DNA of 9,555 nucleotides from UMGS1474 sp050946775 (GCA_050946775.1 JBMNVL010000072.1:1-9555); one strand, 5' to 3'. Shown: positions 1-5,761, counted from the first letter of the stretch. The notes: a model not told the origin generated them from the sequence alone. Translations and numbers: made by a program.

Positions 1-1805
1 CTGCACTGGCCGACGCGCAGGCCGTGCAGGCGGACGACGAGGCCACTCAGGACGAGGTCGACGCGGCGGCTGACGCGCTGAACGCGGCGGTCGACGCGCT
101 GGTTGAAAAGCCGGCCGAGGTCGACAAGACCGCGCTGGAGGCGGCGATCGAAGCGGCCGAGGCGTTGAACGCCGACGATTACGAGGACTTCTCCGCCGTT
201 GAGGCCGCGCTGACCGAGGCTCAGGCGGTGCAGGCGGACGACGAGGCCACCCAGGACGACGTCGACGCGGCGGTTGCCGCCCTGAACGCGGCGGTCGAGG
301 CGCTGGTTGAAAAACCGGTCGATCCCATCACCGTGATTTGGCTGCCTTATGAAGACGGCACCAAGGGCGAGGGTGTGGAGTACACCTGCCCCGAGGCGCA
401 CGGCCTGTGGGTCAGAGTGAACTACTACGAAAAAGACGAGTTCGGCGTGGAGCAGCCGCTGTATCTGCAGCCCTACGTCGGATGTGAGCTGACCTTCAAA
501 TTTGAAATGAAGCTCAACAAGACCGAAAACTTCCCCGAGGCGCTGGCGGAGACGCCCGAAGACGACTGGATCAAACACATCCACAACGGTTCGCTGATCC
601 TCTATTCCGGACTGGGCGAGGACGGCAAGTGGACCGGCGAAGGCGGCACCAGCCCCTATCGCTTCGGCCCGCGTGAAGCCGGCAACCTCGTCGAGAACCT
701 GAACACCGAAGATTTCATCGAGGTCGAGGTCCCGATGCCCGAGGAGATCATGGACGCCGGTCAGCTGATGCACTACGCGGTGCTGATCTACAACGATCTG
801 AACAACCTCGGCTGCGACAACGACAAGGGCGTTACCCTGACCGTGCGCAACCTGCGCCTGATTGTCGACGCGACCAACAAGGTCGACAAGTCCGCTCTGG
901 AAGAGCTGATCGACGCCGAGAAGACCGATGAGGAGCTGGAAGGCTACACCGCCGAATCCGTCGCCGCGTACAAGAAGCTGTTCGAGGACGCGAAGGCGGT
1001 TCTGGAGGATCCCGAAGCCACCACCGCCGACGTCGTGGAGCAGGTCAAGAAACTGCAAAACGCCGACAACGTGCTGGTCGAGGATATCGCCGCGGGCGGC
1101 ACCGTTCCGCTGGCGACCGAGCCGAAGAACTCCGGCGAGAAGCACTATATGAATGTGGTGCATACCTTCAACCCGCCGTATGACCTGGCGAAATACGGCA
1201 AACGCGACAGCTACGTTCTCTCCTTCGAGATGATGGTCGAGGCCACCGAAAATATGCCCGCCGAGCTGCTGGAAGGCGACGCCTGGCTGGAGTACATCGT
1301 CAACGGTTCCGTTAACCTGTGGACGACCGATCTGGGCGAGAGCAAGATCAGCCTGAACACCCTGGAAGGCGACGAGAAGCTGACCCTCAACGCCGGCCGC
1401 GATCAGCTCGAGGGCTTGACTCCCGGTTCGTACGTGACCGTTACCGTGCCGATCCCGCAGGCTGTCGTGGACGCCGGCGTGATCAGCCAGATCGAAGTGT
1501 TCATCTACAACGATATTCCGGACAGCAACGATGCCGGCGTCACCATGACCGCCACCAACTTCCAGTTGACGCTGGGCGAAGTCGTGGACGAGCCGGATCA
1601 GCTGGAAGGCGATGCCGACGGCAACGGTGAAATCACCGCGGCTGACGCGCTGATGGCGCTGCAGGCGGCGACCGGTAAGATCGATCTGACCGACGCGCAG
1701 AAAGCGGCGGCGGACGTCGACGGCAACGGTGAGGTCACCGCGGCCGACGCTCTGGCGATCCTGCAGTTTGCTACCGGCAAGATCGAATCCTTCGCCAAAG
1801 CTTGA
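1..1805 (+). CDS. Modular FIVAR / beta-module / dockerin type I surface protein (5' partial)
   Basis: The reading frame is open from the first base (codons start at position 3) and the first codons match the FIVAR repeat further on, so the gene begins before the window. Counting residues from the GTG at 24, the order is: end of a FIVAR repeat (to about 30), a full FIVAR repeat (about 36-98), a beta-rich module (about 101-283), a third, more divergent FIVAR-like helical repeat (about 286-353), a second beta-rich module (about 357-518) and a type I dockerin (about 528-590). The dockerin has two calcium loops, DADGNGEITAAD (530-541) and DVDGNGEVTAAD (564-575), each followed by a helix. Dockerins bind cohesins on scaffoldins or cell-surface proteins, and FIVAR repeats are common spacers or binding modules in extracellular proteins. 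The two beta modules look like paralogues and could bind carbohydrate, but I recognise no CBM family and no catalytic domain in the visible part. An enzyme may lie upstream. The composition is very acidic and alanine-rich. Confidence 0.9.
   Translation, partial: ALADAQAVQADDEATQDEVDAAADALNAAVDALVEKPAEVDKTALEAAIEAAEALNADDYEDFSAVEAALTEAQAVQADDEATQDDVDAAVAALNAAVEALVEKPVDPITVIWLPYEDGTKGEGVEYTCPEAHGLWVRVNYYEKDEFGVEQPLYLQPYVGCELTFKFEMKLNKTENFPEALAETPEDDWIKHIHNGSLILYSGLGEDGKWTGEGGTSPYRFGPREAGNLVENLNTEDFIEVEVPMPEEIMDAGQLMHYAVLIYNDLNNLGCDNDKGVTLTVRNLRLIVDATNKVDKSALEELIDAEKTDEELEGYTAESVAAYKKLFEDAKAVLEDPEATTADVVEQVKKLQNADNVLVEDIAAGGTVPLATEPKNSGEKHYMNVVHTFNPPYDLAKYGKRDSYVLSFEMMVEATENMPAELLEGDAWLEYIVNGSVNLWTTDLGESKISLNTLEGDEKLTLNAGRDQLEGLTPGSYVTVTVPIPQAVVDAGVISQIEVFIYNDIPDSNDAGVTMTATNFQLTLGEVVDEPDQLEGDADGNGEITAADALMALQAATGKIDLTDAQKAAADVDGNGEVTAADALAILQFATGKIESFAKA
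3..318 (+). repeat. Direct FIVAR-coding repeat, period 204 bp
   Basis: Bases 3-114 and 207-318 are in-frame direct copies 204 bp (68 codons) apart. I count about 12 mismatches in 112 bases, mostly at third codon positions. They encode two successive FIVAR units, both containing QAVQADDEATQD and ending in ALVEKP. Nucleotide similarity this high points to recent duplication or gene conversion. The third FIVAR-like unit (about 880-1080) is clearly more diverged. Confidence 0.85.
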
Positions 1806-1840
1806 TCGCTTGATCGTATTTCGAAAATAGCATAACCCAA

Positions 1841-1873
1841 AAAACCCCGAAGGGCTTGCCCTTCGGGGTTTTT
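1841..1873 (+). terminator. Rho-independent terminator after the dockerin gene
   Basis: The stem AAAACCCCGAAGGGC (1841-1855) pairs with GCCCTTCGGGGTTTT (1858-1872) around a very short loop and ends in a T run, 35 bp after the stop codon. The A-rich 5' side would also let it work on the opposite strand. Confidence 0.9.
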
Positions 1874-1898
1874 CGTACTGGCAGCGCAGCAAATTTGC
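1869..1898 (+). repeat. Terminator-linked repeat, copy 1
   Basis: Starting in the terminator T run, TTTTCGTACTGGCAG continues to CGCAGCAAATTTGC. The same sequence with a few changes follows the terminator at 8044-8080 (copy at 8077-8105), in the same orientation relative to the upstream gene. Confidence 0.75.
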
Positions 1899-1934
1899 AT
1901 AAGACGGGTTCCGCCAAGTGGTGGCGTATCGTAG

Positions 1935-1953
1935 GGGCGGATATCATCCGCCC
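1935..1953. repeat. Short palindromic repeat
   Basis: GGGCGGAT, three-base loop ATC, then ATCCGCCC: a perfect 8-bp stem. The part GGATATCATCCGCCCGC (1939-1955) recurs exactly at 8412-8428. From memory, GTAGGGGCGG...CCGCCC hairpins are common intergenic repeats in Clostridia genomes. No family name is assigned. Confidence 0.7.
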
Positions 1954-1998
1954 GCGGGATGACGATAAAAGATTCTTCGGGCTATTGCGTGGCCCTCT

Positions 1999-2060
1999 TG
2001 CGGTGCCCGGCTGAGGTGTGGCGCCTTCGCGCTCACCGATCGCCGAGAGCGGCGCCCACC
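1999..2060 (-). repeat. Inverted copy of part of the 110-bp repeat
   Basis: The reverse complement of this block matches the second half of each copy in the 8190-8409 tandem repeat. The core GCGATCGGTGAGCGCGA...GCGCCACACCTCAGCCGGGCACCGCAA differs from the first copy at about four positions in some 56. Within it, GGTGaGCGC and GCGCcaCACC can pair as a hairpin. Confidence 0.8.
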
Positions 2061-2132
2061 ATTTTCTCCCTGTATCGCCCACCGGGCGCGGCCGAAAATG
2101 TTGCCCAGAATGACTCTGTTTGTGGTTGCGTT

Positions 2133-2164
2133 GTCATCCTGAGGGAGCATAGCGACGAAGGATC
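2133..2164. repeat. GTCATCCTGAG...GAAGGATC dispersed repeat
   Basis: The block begins GTCATCCTGAGGGAGC and ends GACGAAGGATC, with ATCCT (2136-2140) able to pair with AGGAT (2159-2163). I know this motif as a frequent intergenic repeat in many bacterial genomes, Clostridia included. Only one copy lies in this window, so the repeat status rests on recall. Confidence 0.55.
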
Positions 2165-2172
2165 TTTACCCA

Positions 2173-2188
2173 GCCAAATCGCACAAAC
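2173..2188. repeat. GCCAAATCGCACAAAC box, copy 1
   Basis: The 16-base word is identical to 8141-8156 and nearly so to 8427-8442 (GCCAAATTGTGCAAAC). In all three places a GGC(A/G)GGC sequence follows within about a dozen bases, so the shared unit is somewhat longer than the word. Confidence 0.75.
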
Positions 2189-2201
2189 TCCCGGCAGGCG
2201 T

Positions 2202-2236
2202 GTCTAACGTCTAACGTCTAACGTCTATCGTCGAAC
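2202..2236. repeat. Heptanucleotide tandem repeat
   Basis: Five 7-bp units in a row: GTCTAAC three times exactly, then GTCTATC and GTCGAAC. This is a microsatellite-like array at the edge of patchwork A. The period and decay pattern are plain in the sequence; its role is unknown. Confidence 0.85.
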
Positions 2237-2294
2237 AGGGACGGCTAACGCATCCCGCGCGGGTAAGGTCAAAGAGAAGGCCCCTTCATTTCGG

Positions 2295-3245
2295 TCAGCC
2301 CTTTACCACGTTGACGGGATTTCCGGCGAGGAAAGCCCGCAGATTGTTTTCCACCACGTCCAAAAGCCGCCGGCGGGTCTCGACGCCGGCCCAGGCGACG
2401 TGCGGGGTGATGACGCACCGCGGCGCGCCGAGCAGGGGACAATCCGGCTCCATCGGCTCCCGGCGCACCACGTCCACTCCGGCGCCGGCGAGATGCCCGC
2501 TTATCAGCGCGTCCCGCAGGGCGTTTTCGTCCACCAATCCGCCCCGGGCGGTGTTGATAAAATAACTGCCGGGCTTCATCCGGGCGAAAGCGGCGGCGTC
2601 CATCATCCCCTGCGAATCGGCGTTGAGGGGGCAATGCAGGGTGACGACGTCGGCTTGTTCCAGCAGGGTTTCCAGCGATACCTGCTCCACGGCGGGATCG
2701 TCCACCGGGCGGCGGTTGCGCACCACCACCCGCATCCCGAAGGCCCGGGCGATCGCCGCCACCCGGCGGCCGATGGCGCCGTAGCCGACGATGCCGATGG
2801 TTTTGCCGCACAGCTCGATCAGCGGCAGAGGAAAATAGGAGAAGGTGCGGCTGCGCACCCAATCGCCCTTTTCTACCGTGCGGCGGTATTCCTCCGCCCG
2901 GTTGACCAGCGCCAGCAGCAGCGCGAAGGTGTGCTGCGCCACCGCTTCGGTGGAATACCCCGGCACGTTGCAGACCGTCACCCCGTGGGCGGCGGCGTAG
3001 GCGACGTCGATATTGTTGAAGCCGGTGGCGAACAGCCCGACGTATTTCAGTTCCGGCACCGCCTCCATCACGGCGGCGGAAACCGGGGTCTTGTTGCACA
3101 GAAGCACGTCCGCACCCCGCAAGCGGTCGATCAGCTCCCCGGGGTCGGTCATATCGTAGGCCGTCACCTCGCCCAGCGCCCGGAACCGGTCGGGGGAGAG
3201 GTGGGCGTCGAACACGGTGGCGGCGTCGGTCAACACGATCTTCAT
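2295..3245 (-). CDS. D-2-hydroxyacid dehydrogenase, glycerate dehydrogenase/hydroxypyruvate reductase type
   Basis: A 316-residue complete member of the D-isomer-specific 2-hydroxyacid dehydrogenase family, cytosolic, reducing a 2-keto acid to the D-2-hydroxy acid with NAD(P)H. The Rossmann motif is GYGAIG (154-159). The three expected catalytic residues are present: Arg234 in NTARGGLVDE, Glu263 in RREP and His282 in ITPHVAW. The substrate-binding NVPGYSTEAVAQ region is at 93-104. The C-terminal part, with TPHVAW and NNLRAFLAGNPVNVV, resembles glycerate dehydrogenases (HprA type), but the substrate cannot be settled from sequence. After the second Rossmann strand comes RNRRP (176-180) rather than an acidic residue, which suggests NADP(H) use. 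AAAGGAG lies nine bases before the ATG. The overlapping 346-codon frame is a shadow. The gene appears monocistronic, with its own promoter after an upstream terminator. Confidence 0.95.
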   Translation of the reverse strand: MKIVLTDAATVFDAHLSPDRFRALGEVTAYDMTDPGELIDRLRGADVLLCNKTPVSAAVMEAVPELKYVGLFATGFNNIDVAYAAAHGVTVCNVPGYSTEAVAQHTFALLLALVNRAEEYRRTVEKGDWVRSRTFSYFPLPLIELCGKTIGIVGYGAIGRRVAAIARAFGMRVVVRNRRPVDDPAVEQVSLETLLEQADVVTLHCPLNADSQGMMDAAAFARMKPGSYFINTARGGLVDENALRDALISGHLAGAGVDVVRREPMEPDCPLLGAPRCVITPHVAWAGVETRRRLLDVVENNLRAFLAGNPVNVVKG

Positions 3246-3271
3246 CGGGCCACACTCCTTTCCATGGCATC

Positions 3272-3300
3272 ATTATAAAACACCCGCCGCCCAAATACAA
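3272..3300 (-). promoter_or_regulatory. Sigma-A-type promoter of the dehydrogenase gene
   Basis: On the - strand, TTGTAT (3295-3300), a 17-bp spacer and a perfect TATAAT (3272-3277) lie about 27 bp upstream of the start codon and just past the terminator of the preceding operon. Confidence 0.75.
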
Positions 3301-3307
3301 CCCCGAC

Positions 3308-3343
3308 AAAAAAAGAGGACGATCCGCGATCGTCCTCTTTTTT
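3308..3343 (-). terminator. Terminator of the padR operon
   Basis: GAGGACGATC (3315-3324), loop CGC, then GATCGTCCTC (3328-3337): a perfect 10-bp stem. On the - strand it ends in a run of seven T (3308-3314), 15 bp past the stop codon at 3359. T and A runs on both sides make it bidirectional in form. Confidence 0.92.
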
Positions 3344-3358
3344 GTTTATCCGCTTCGA

Positions 3359-3868
3359 TCAGGTCAGCATACCGTTTTTATCGCAGGTAAGCGTGACGCT
3401 GCAGGGAACGGTTTCAACGGGGATACCCCATATTGTGCAAACAAAAGCAGCGTTGCCGACCGCTTTATTGGCAGATGGCGCCGACGAGGCCGATGTGCAG
3501 CTCCAATCGGTGTTGACAATGGTGGAGGAATGAGAGGCGGAAATACATATCGCGCTGACACCCATATTGACGGAAAAGGTGCCGTTCACCTTGAATTTCC
3601 ACAAAACGTCACCACCAAGGTTTTTCTTAGTGTATGTTTTGCTACCGCTTTTTTTGGAAACCCCGTTGACCGATGCCCCGGACGGGACAAGCGGACGTTC
3701 CTCGGTCACGGTAATGGTGATGCTACTTCCGTCCTCCAGATACTCGGTGGTTTCGCTGATGACCACTTCGATCACGTTCGAAGCGGGTTCAAGCGATTCG
3801 GCGGCAACAGAGGTGATCATACAGCCCAACAACAGGCAGGCCAACGTCAGAGACAGCCATTTTTTCAT
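3359..3868 (-). CDS. Small exported protein, third gene of the padR operon
   Basis: A 169-residue protein of unknown function. It opens with a signal peptide (MKKW, a hydrophobic stretch from about 5 to 21). A signal peptidase I site V-A-A|E at 21-24 is likely. A second possibility is lipidation at Cys16 (LLGC), but the hydrophobic stretch continues beyond it. The mature part is rich in Ser, Thr and Val and probably all beta. It has KTYTKKN (77-83), then VLWKFKVNGTFS (88-99), and ends in VTLTCDKNGMLT. Five cysteines remain after cleavage (108, 124, 144, 156, 162), so disulfides are possible. The layout resembles a recurring family of small secreted hypothetical proteins in Clostridia, but I cannot name it. 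The frame is open up to 3967, but the ATG at 3868 is chosen because of AAGGAG ten bases before it and the signal peptide that follows. It starts 19 bases after the previous stop. Confidence 0.82.
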   Translation of the reverse strand: MKKWLSLTLACLLLGCMITSVAAESLEPASNVIEVVISETTEYLEDGSSITITVTEERPLVPSGASVNGVSKKSGSKTYTKKNLGGDVLWKFKVNGTFSVNMGVSAICISASHSSTIVNTDWSCTSASSAPSANKAVGNAAFVCTIWGIPVETVPCSVTLTCDKNGMLT

Positions 3869-3887
3869 ACGTCGAATTCTCCTTAAC

Positions 3888-4310
3888 TTATGACTCATAA
3901 AAATGCGTGACTTCTTCCTCGGTGTACCCATCGGAATAGGTGATGGTGATATCATATCCGGCGGCATGGGATCCGGCCCATTTCACGGCAAAAATAATGG
4001 CGAAGAAGATGGACAACAGCACGGCCGCCGCCGCGACAAGCCAGCCGATCCGCCGCTTTTTGACGTGTTCCACGCGGCGACGCAGATCATCCGGGTCGAG
4101 GGATGCGAGATAACTTGCCGCAATGGCTTTTGGTTCGCCAAACCGCGCGCGGATATACGTGGCGTCTGCCAGCGGCAGACGATACCGGTATTCCGCCACG
4201 TTGTTTTTAAAATCATCCAGATAGCGCTTCTTTTCAGCGCGGGAACCAACCAGTTCCCTGCGGATCTGGCGGATGTACCGGCGCACCTGCCGGTCGGTCG
4301 ATCGGTTCAT
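3888..4310 (-). CDS. HAAS/DUF1700-like one-pass membrane protein
   Basis: A 140-residue protein. Residues 1-75 are a helical, charged cytoplasmic domain of the type coded next to PadR regulators in Firmicutes. It shows VRRYIRQIRREL, KKRYLDDFKNNVAEY and the RFGEPKAIAASYL signature (56-68). One membrane helix follows (about 88-111), then a short outer tail of about 28 residues ending in EEEVTHFYES. The ATG overlaps the padR stop codon (ATGA, 4307-4310), indicating translational coupling. In related systems such proteins are thought to act with PadR in membrane signalling; that role is inferred here. Family assignment (DUF1700/HAAS or the related DUF6120 group) is from recall of the pattern. Confidence 0.82.
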   Translation of the reverse strand: MNRSTDRQVRRYIRQIRRELVGSRAEKKRYLDDFKNNVAEYRYRLPLADATYIRARFGEPKAIAASYLASLDPDDLRRRVEHVKKRRIGWLVAAAAVLLSIFFAIIFAVKWAGSHAAGYDITITYSDGYTEEEVTHFYES

Positions 4311-4657
4311 GCTCCGAACTCCTCCAGCTTGGTGTATCCCAACACCCGGAAAATGCCGTGGTTAAGCATCAGGTATTCCCGCCGGATTTCCCGCAGATAC
4401 GCTTTGCCGGCGTCTTCCAGGTGGTAGTACACCCGGATGCGGCGGGTTCCGACTTTTTCCTTACGGTCAGAGATCATTCCTTTATCCAGCAGCCGGTAAA
4501 GGGTGGGATAAAGCGATCCCTCCTTTATCACGAACTGACCGCCGCTGCGCTGTTCCAATTGCTGGCAGATCTCGTAGCCGTATTTGTCGCCCTCTTGAAG
4601 CAGCGACAGCAGGACCAGCTCGATGGTGCCGCGTTTCAGGCCGTCTGCAATACCCAT
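4307..4657 (-). CDS. PadR family transcriptional regulator
   Basis: A 116-residue winged-helix DNA-binding protein of the short PadR subfamily 2 type. The N-terminal domain carries LKRGTIELVLLSLL (7-20) and GYEICQQL (27-34). The wing and recognition region is EGSLYPTLYRLLDKG (46-60), then RVYYHLEDAGKAYL (75-88), and a short C-terminal dimerisation helix follows. It probably represses its own operon and senses a small molecule or envelope signal. The open frame extends upstream to 4831, but the start at 4657 fits the family length, has AAGGATG about seven bases before it and lies downstream of the promoter. It overlaps the next gene by four bases. Confidence 0.92.
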   Translation of the reverse strand: MGIADGLKRGTIELVLLSLLQEGDKYGYEICQQLEQRSGGQFVIKEGSLYPTLYRLLDKGMISDRKEKVGTRRIRVYYHLEDAGKAYLREIRREYLMLNHGIFRVLGYTKLEEFGA

Positions 4658-4687
4658 AGAATCACATCCTTTATCCAAACTGAATTT

Positions 4688-4716
4688 AGTATACATAAAA
4701 ATTATATGTTCGTCAA
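4688..4716 (-). promoter_or_regulatory. padR operon promoter
   Basis: On the - strand, TTGACG (4711-4716), a 17-bp spacer and TATACT (4688-4693) lie about 30 bp before the padR start. This is close to the sigma-A consensus. Confidence 0.82.
4693..4709. promoter_or_regulatory. Candidate PadR operator dyad
   Basis: ACATA (4693-4697), seven bases, then TATGT (4705-4709) form an inverted repeat that almost exactly fills the spacer of the padR promoter. A wider pair, AGTAT (4688-4692) and ATACT (4716-4720), surrounds it. PadR proteins often bind ATGT/ACAT dyads, though usually in the order ATGT-N-ACAT, the reverse of that seen here. The region is AT-rich, so chance is possible. Confidence 0.45.
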
Positions 4717-4738
4717 TACTATCTGTCATAAAATAATG

Positions 4739-4767
4739 TTGACGCAATGACGCGCCTGTGCTATAAT
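4739..4767 (+). promoter_or_regulatory. Promoter of the SurA-like lipoprotein gene
   Basis: TTGACG (4739-4744), a 17-bp spacer and perfect TATAAT (4762-4767), about 42 bp before the start codon. Its -35 box is an exact inverted copy of the padR -35 box (CGTCAA, 4711-4716), with 22 bp between them, so the two promoters are back to back. Confidence 0.88.
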
Positions 4768-4809
4768 GCATATGGTAAAAATTCCGGAAACAAAAAAGGA
4801 AGAGATTGT

Positions 4810-5598
4810 ATGAAGTTGTCCCGCATTCCAAAACGCCTGACCGCCCTTCTCTGCGCCGTGACGATCATGCTTTTGCTGACGGCCTGCCGTTATGAAACGA
4901 AAACGCCGGCTGCGGCGCCGACCGCTTCCGGCGTCACAAGCTCCGCCGTTACGGACCCTACGGTCACAAAACCGAACGATCCGGAAGAGATCCCCTCAGA
5001 GGAAGAAGCGTTTTCCCGGTATAAAGCCAGCGTGCAGGCAGAAAACGAGGATAGCGCGGTGGCCGCTGCGGTGAACGGCGAGTCGATTTCGACAAGCCTA
5101 ATCGACCAACAAAAAGCCGCGGAGAATTACGCAAGCATCGCTTATCTTCATGCCTATGAGCAGGAAGGGATGTCGACAGAATGGGAACAGCAGCGCGTTC
5201 AATTGCAGCAAACTCTGTCGAAAACCCGGCAAGAATATCTGGACGAGACGATCCGGATCGTCGTGCTGGAACAGGAGGCCAAAAAACAGGGATACGTCCT
5301 AACGGAGGACGAGCGTGCAGAGATAGAACGCGACGTGCGTTCCACGACCGAACGGGCGCTGACATTGACGACAGACGATGACGCTGTGAACCGCATTGCG
5401 GCAAAACTCATGGCCAACATCGTGGAAGCATACGGCTCCCTTGACCAATACGTAGAGGAACGCACGAAGGTGTTGGCCGCAATGAGGCCGGCCCAAAAGC
5501 TTCGGCAGGCCTACGAAGCCGAGCATCCGGAGGAAGGCGCATTTGACGCCTACGTGGACGAATTGGTCGCCGCCGCAGATATTCAGTATTTTGACTGA
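4810..5598 (+). CDS. Lipoprotein with SurA/PrsA-like chaperone domain, no PPIase domain
   Basis: A 262-residue lipoprotein. The signal peptide ends in the lipobox LTAC (23-26), followed by a low-complexity Pro/Thr/Ser/Ala linker to about residue 60. AAAVNGESIS (85-94) looks like the start of a SurA/PrsA N-terminal domain. Long helices follow (about 97-160) with IRIVVLEQEAKKQGYVLTEDE (149-168 and on), another hallmark of that fold. The C-terminal end FDAYVDELVAAADIQYFD matches how these proteins finish. The parvulin isomerase domain that normally sits in between is absent. It is probably a foldase-like holdase for exported proteins on the outer face of the membrane, acting without isomerase activity. 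The frame is open from 4747, but that start overlaps the -10 box. The ATG at 4810 has AGGA nine bases before it and begins the signal peptide. Confidence 0.87.
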   Translation: MKLSRIPKRLTALLCAVTIMLLLTACRYETKTPAAAPTASGVTSSAVTDPTVTKPNDPEEIPSEEEAFSRYKASVQAENEDSAVAAAVNGESISTSLIDQQKAAENYASIAYLHAYEQEGMSTEWEQQRVQLQQTLSKTRQEYLDETIRIVVLEQEAKKQGYVLTEDERAEIERDVRSTTERALTLTTDDDAVNRIAAKLMANIVEAYGSLDQYVEERTKVLAAMRPAQKLRQAYEAEHPEEGAFDAYVDELVAAADIQYFD

Positions 5599-5613
5599 AT
5601 CGCCTTGTTTGCC

Positions 5614-5648
5614 CATCCCGCCCGGTGATCCGGGCGGGATGTGTTTCT
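5614..5648 (+). terminator. Hairpin terminator after the SurA-like lipoprotein
   Basis: CATCCCGCCCGG (5614-5625), loop TGAT, CCGGGCGGGATG (5630-5641): a perfect 12-bp GC-rich stem starting 15 bp after the stop. The tail TGTTTCTT is only moderately T-rich, so termination may be incomplete. Confidence 0.78.
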
Positions 5649-5678
5649 TACGAAAAGCCAACGATTCCGGCGCGTATC

Positions 5679-5707
5679 TTGCGCGGGAGAAACAACGGTG
5701 ATAAAAT
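5679..5707 (+). promoter_or_regulatory. Possible promoter of the lipoprotein/membrane gene pair
   Basis: TTGCGC (5679-5684), 17 bp, TAAAAT (5702-5707), about 54 bp before the ATG at 5762. The match to consensus is weaker than at the other promoters in this window. Confidence 0.45.
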
Positions 5708-5761
5708 AAGGCTGATTCGTGGTAGAGACAAAGGCAGAGACCGTACAAAGGGGGAGACGGC

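Larger units (their letters stand above)
1874..2294. other. Geneless repeat patchwork A
   Basis: About 420 bp without a credible gene, made almost wholly of repeat-like pieces. In order: a motif shared with the base of the second terminator (1869-1898), a GGGCGGAT/ATCCGCCC palindrome (1935-1953), a block found inverted in the tandem repeat at 8190-8409 (1999-2060), a block of the GTCATCCTGAG...GAAGGATC type (2133-2164), a GCCAAATCGCACAAAC box (2173-2188) and a run of seven-base units (2202-2236). The short open frames here look like chance products of GC-rich repeats. I see no clear terminator for the dehydrogenase gene that enters from the right, only a weak GAAGG/CCTTC hairpin at about 2275-2286. 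Confidence 0.75.

Noticed and set aside
1771..2207. Short frames in patchwork A, including 1959-2207 (+) and 1944-2150 (-)
   Set aside because: No ribosome site and no recognisable protein features; made of repeat blocks.
2202..2236. CRISPR array
   Set aside because: Units are 7 bp with no spacers. The 110-bp tandem unit also has no repeat-spacer structure, and no cas genes are present.
2269..3309. 346-codon frame on the - strand, and a 292-codon frame on the + strand (2400-3278), over the dehydrogenase
   Set aside because: Both are out-of-frame shadows of the dehydrogenase, which has all catalytic motifs.
3869..3967. Longer start for the small exported protein (3967)
   Set aside because: It would overlap the upstream membrane-protein gene and place 33 polar residues before a clear signal peptide.
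4725..4751. GTCAT (4725-4729) and ATGAC (4747-4751) as a second operator
   Set aside because: Arms of five bases 17 bp apart in AT-rich DNA are easily found by chance, and no known PadR site has this form.
4747..4809. Earlier start for the SurA-like lipoprotein (4747)
   Set aside because: It overlaps the -10 box, and the resulting N-terminus would bury the signal peptide.
4658..4831. Longer start for the PadR protein (to 4831)
   Set aside because: The added region covers both promoters and the divergent gene's start. The family length and ribosome site support 4657.
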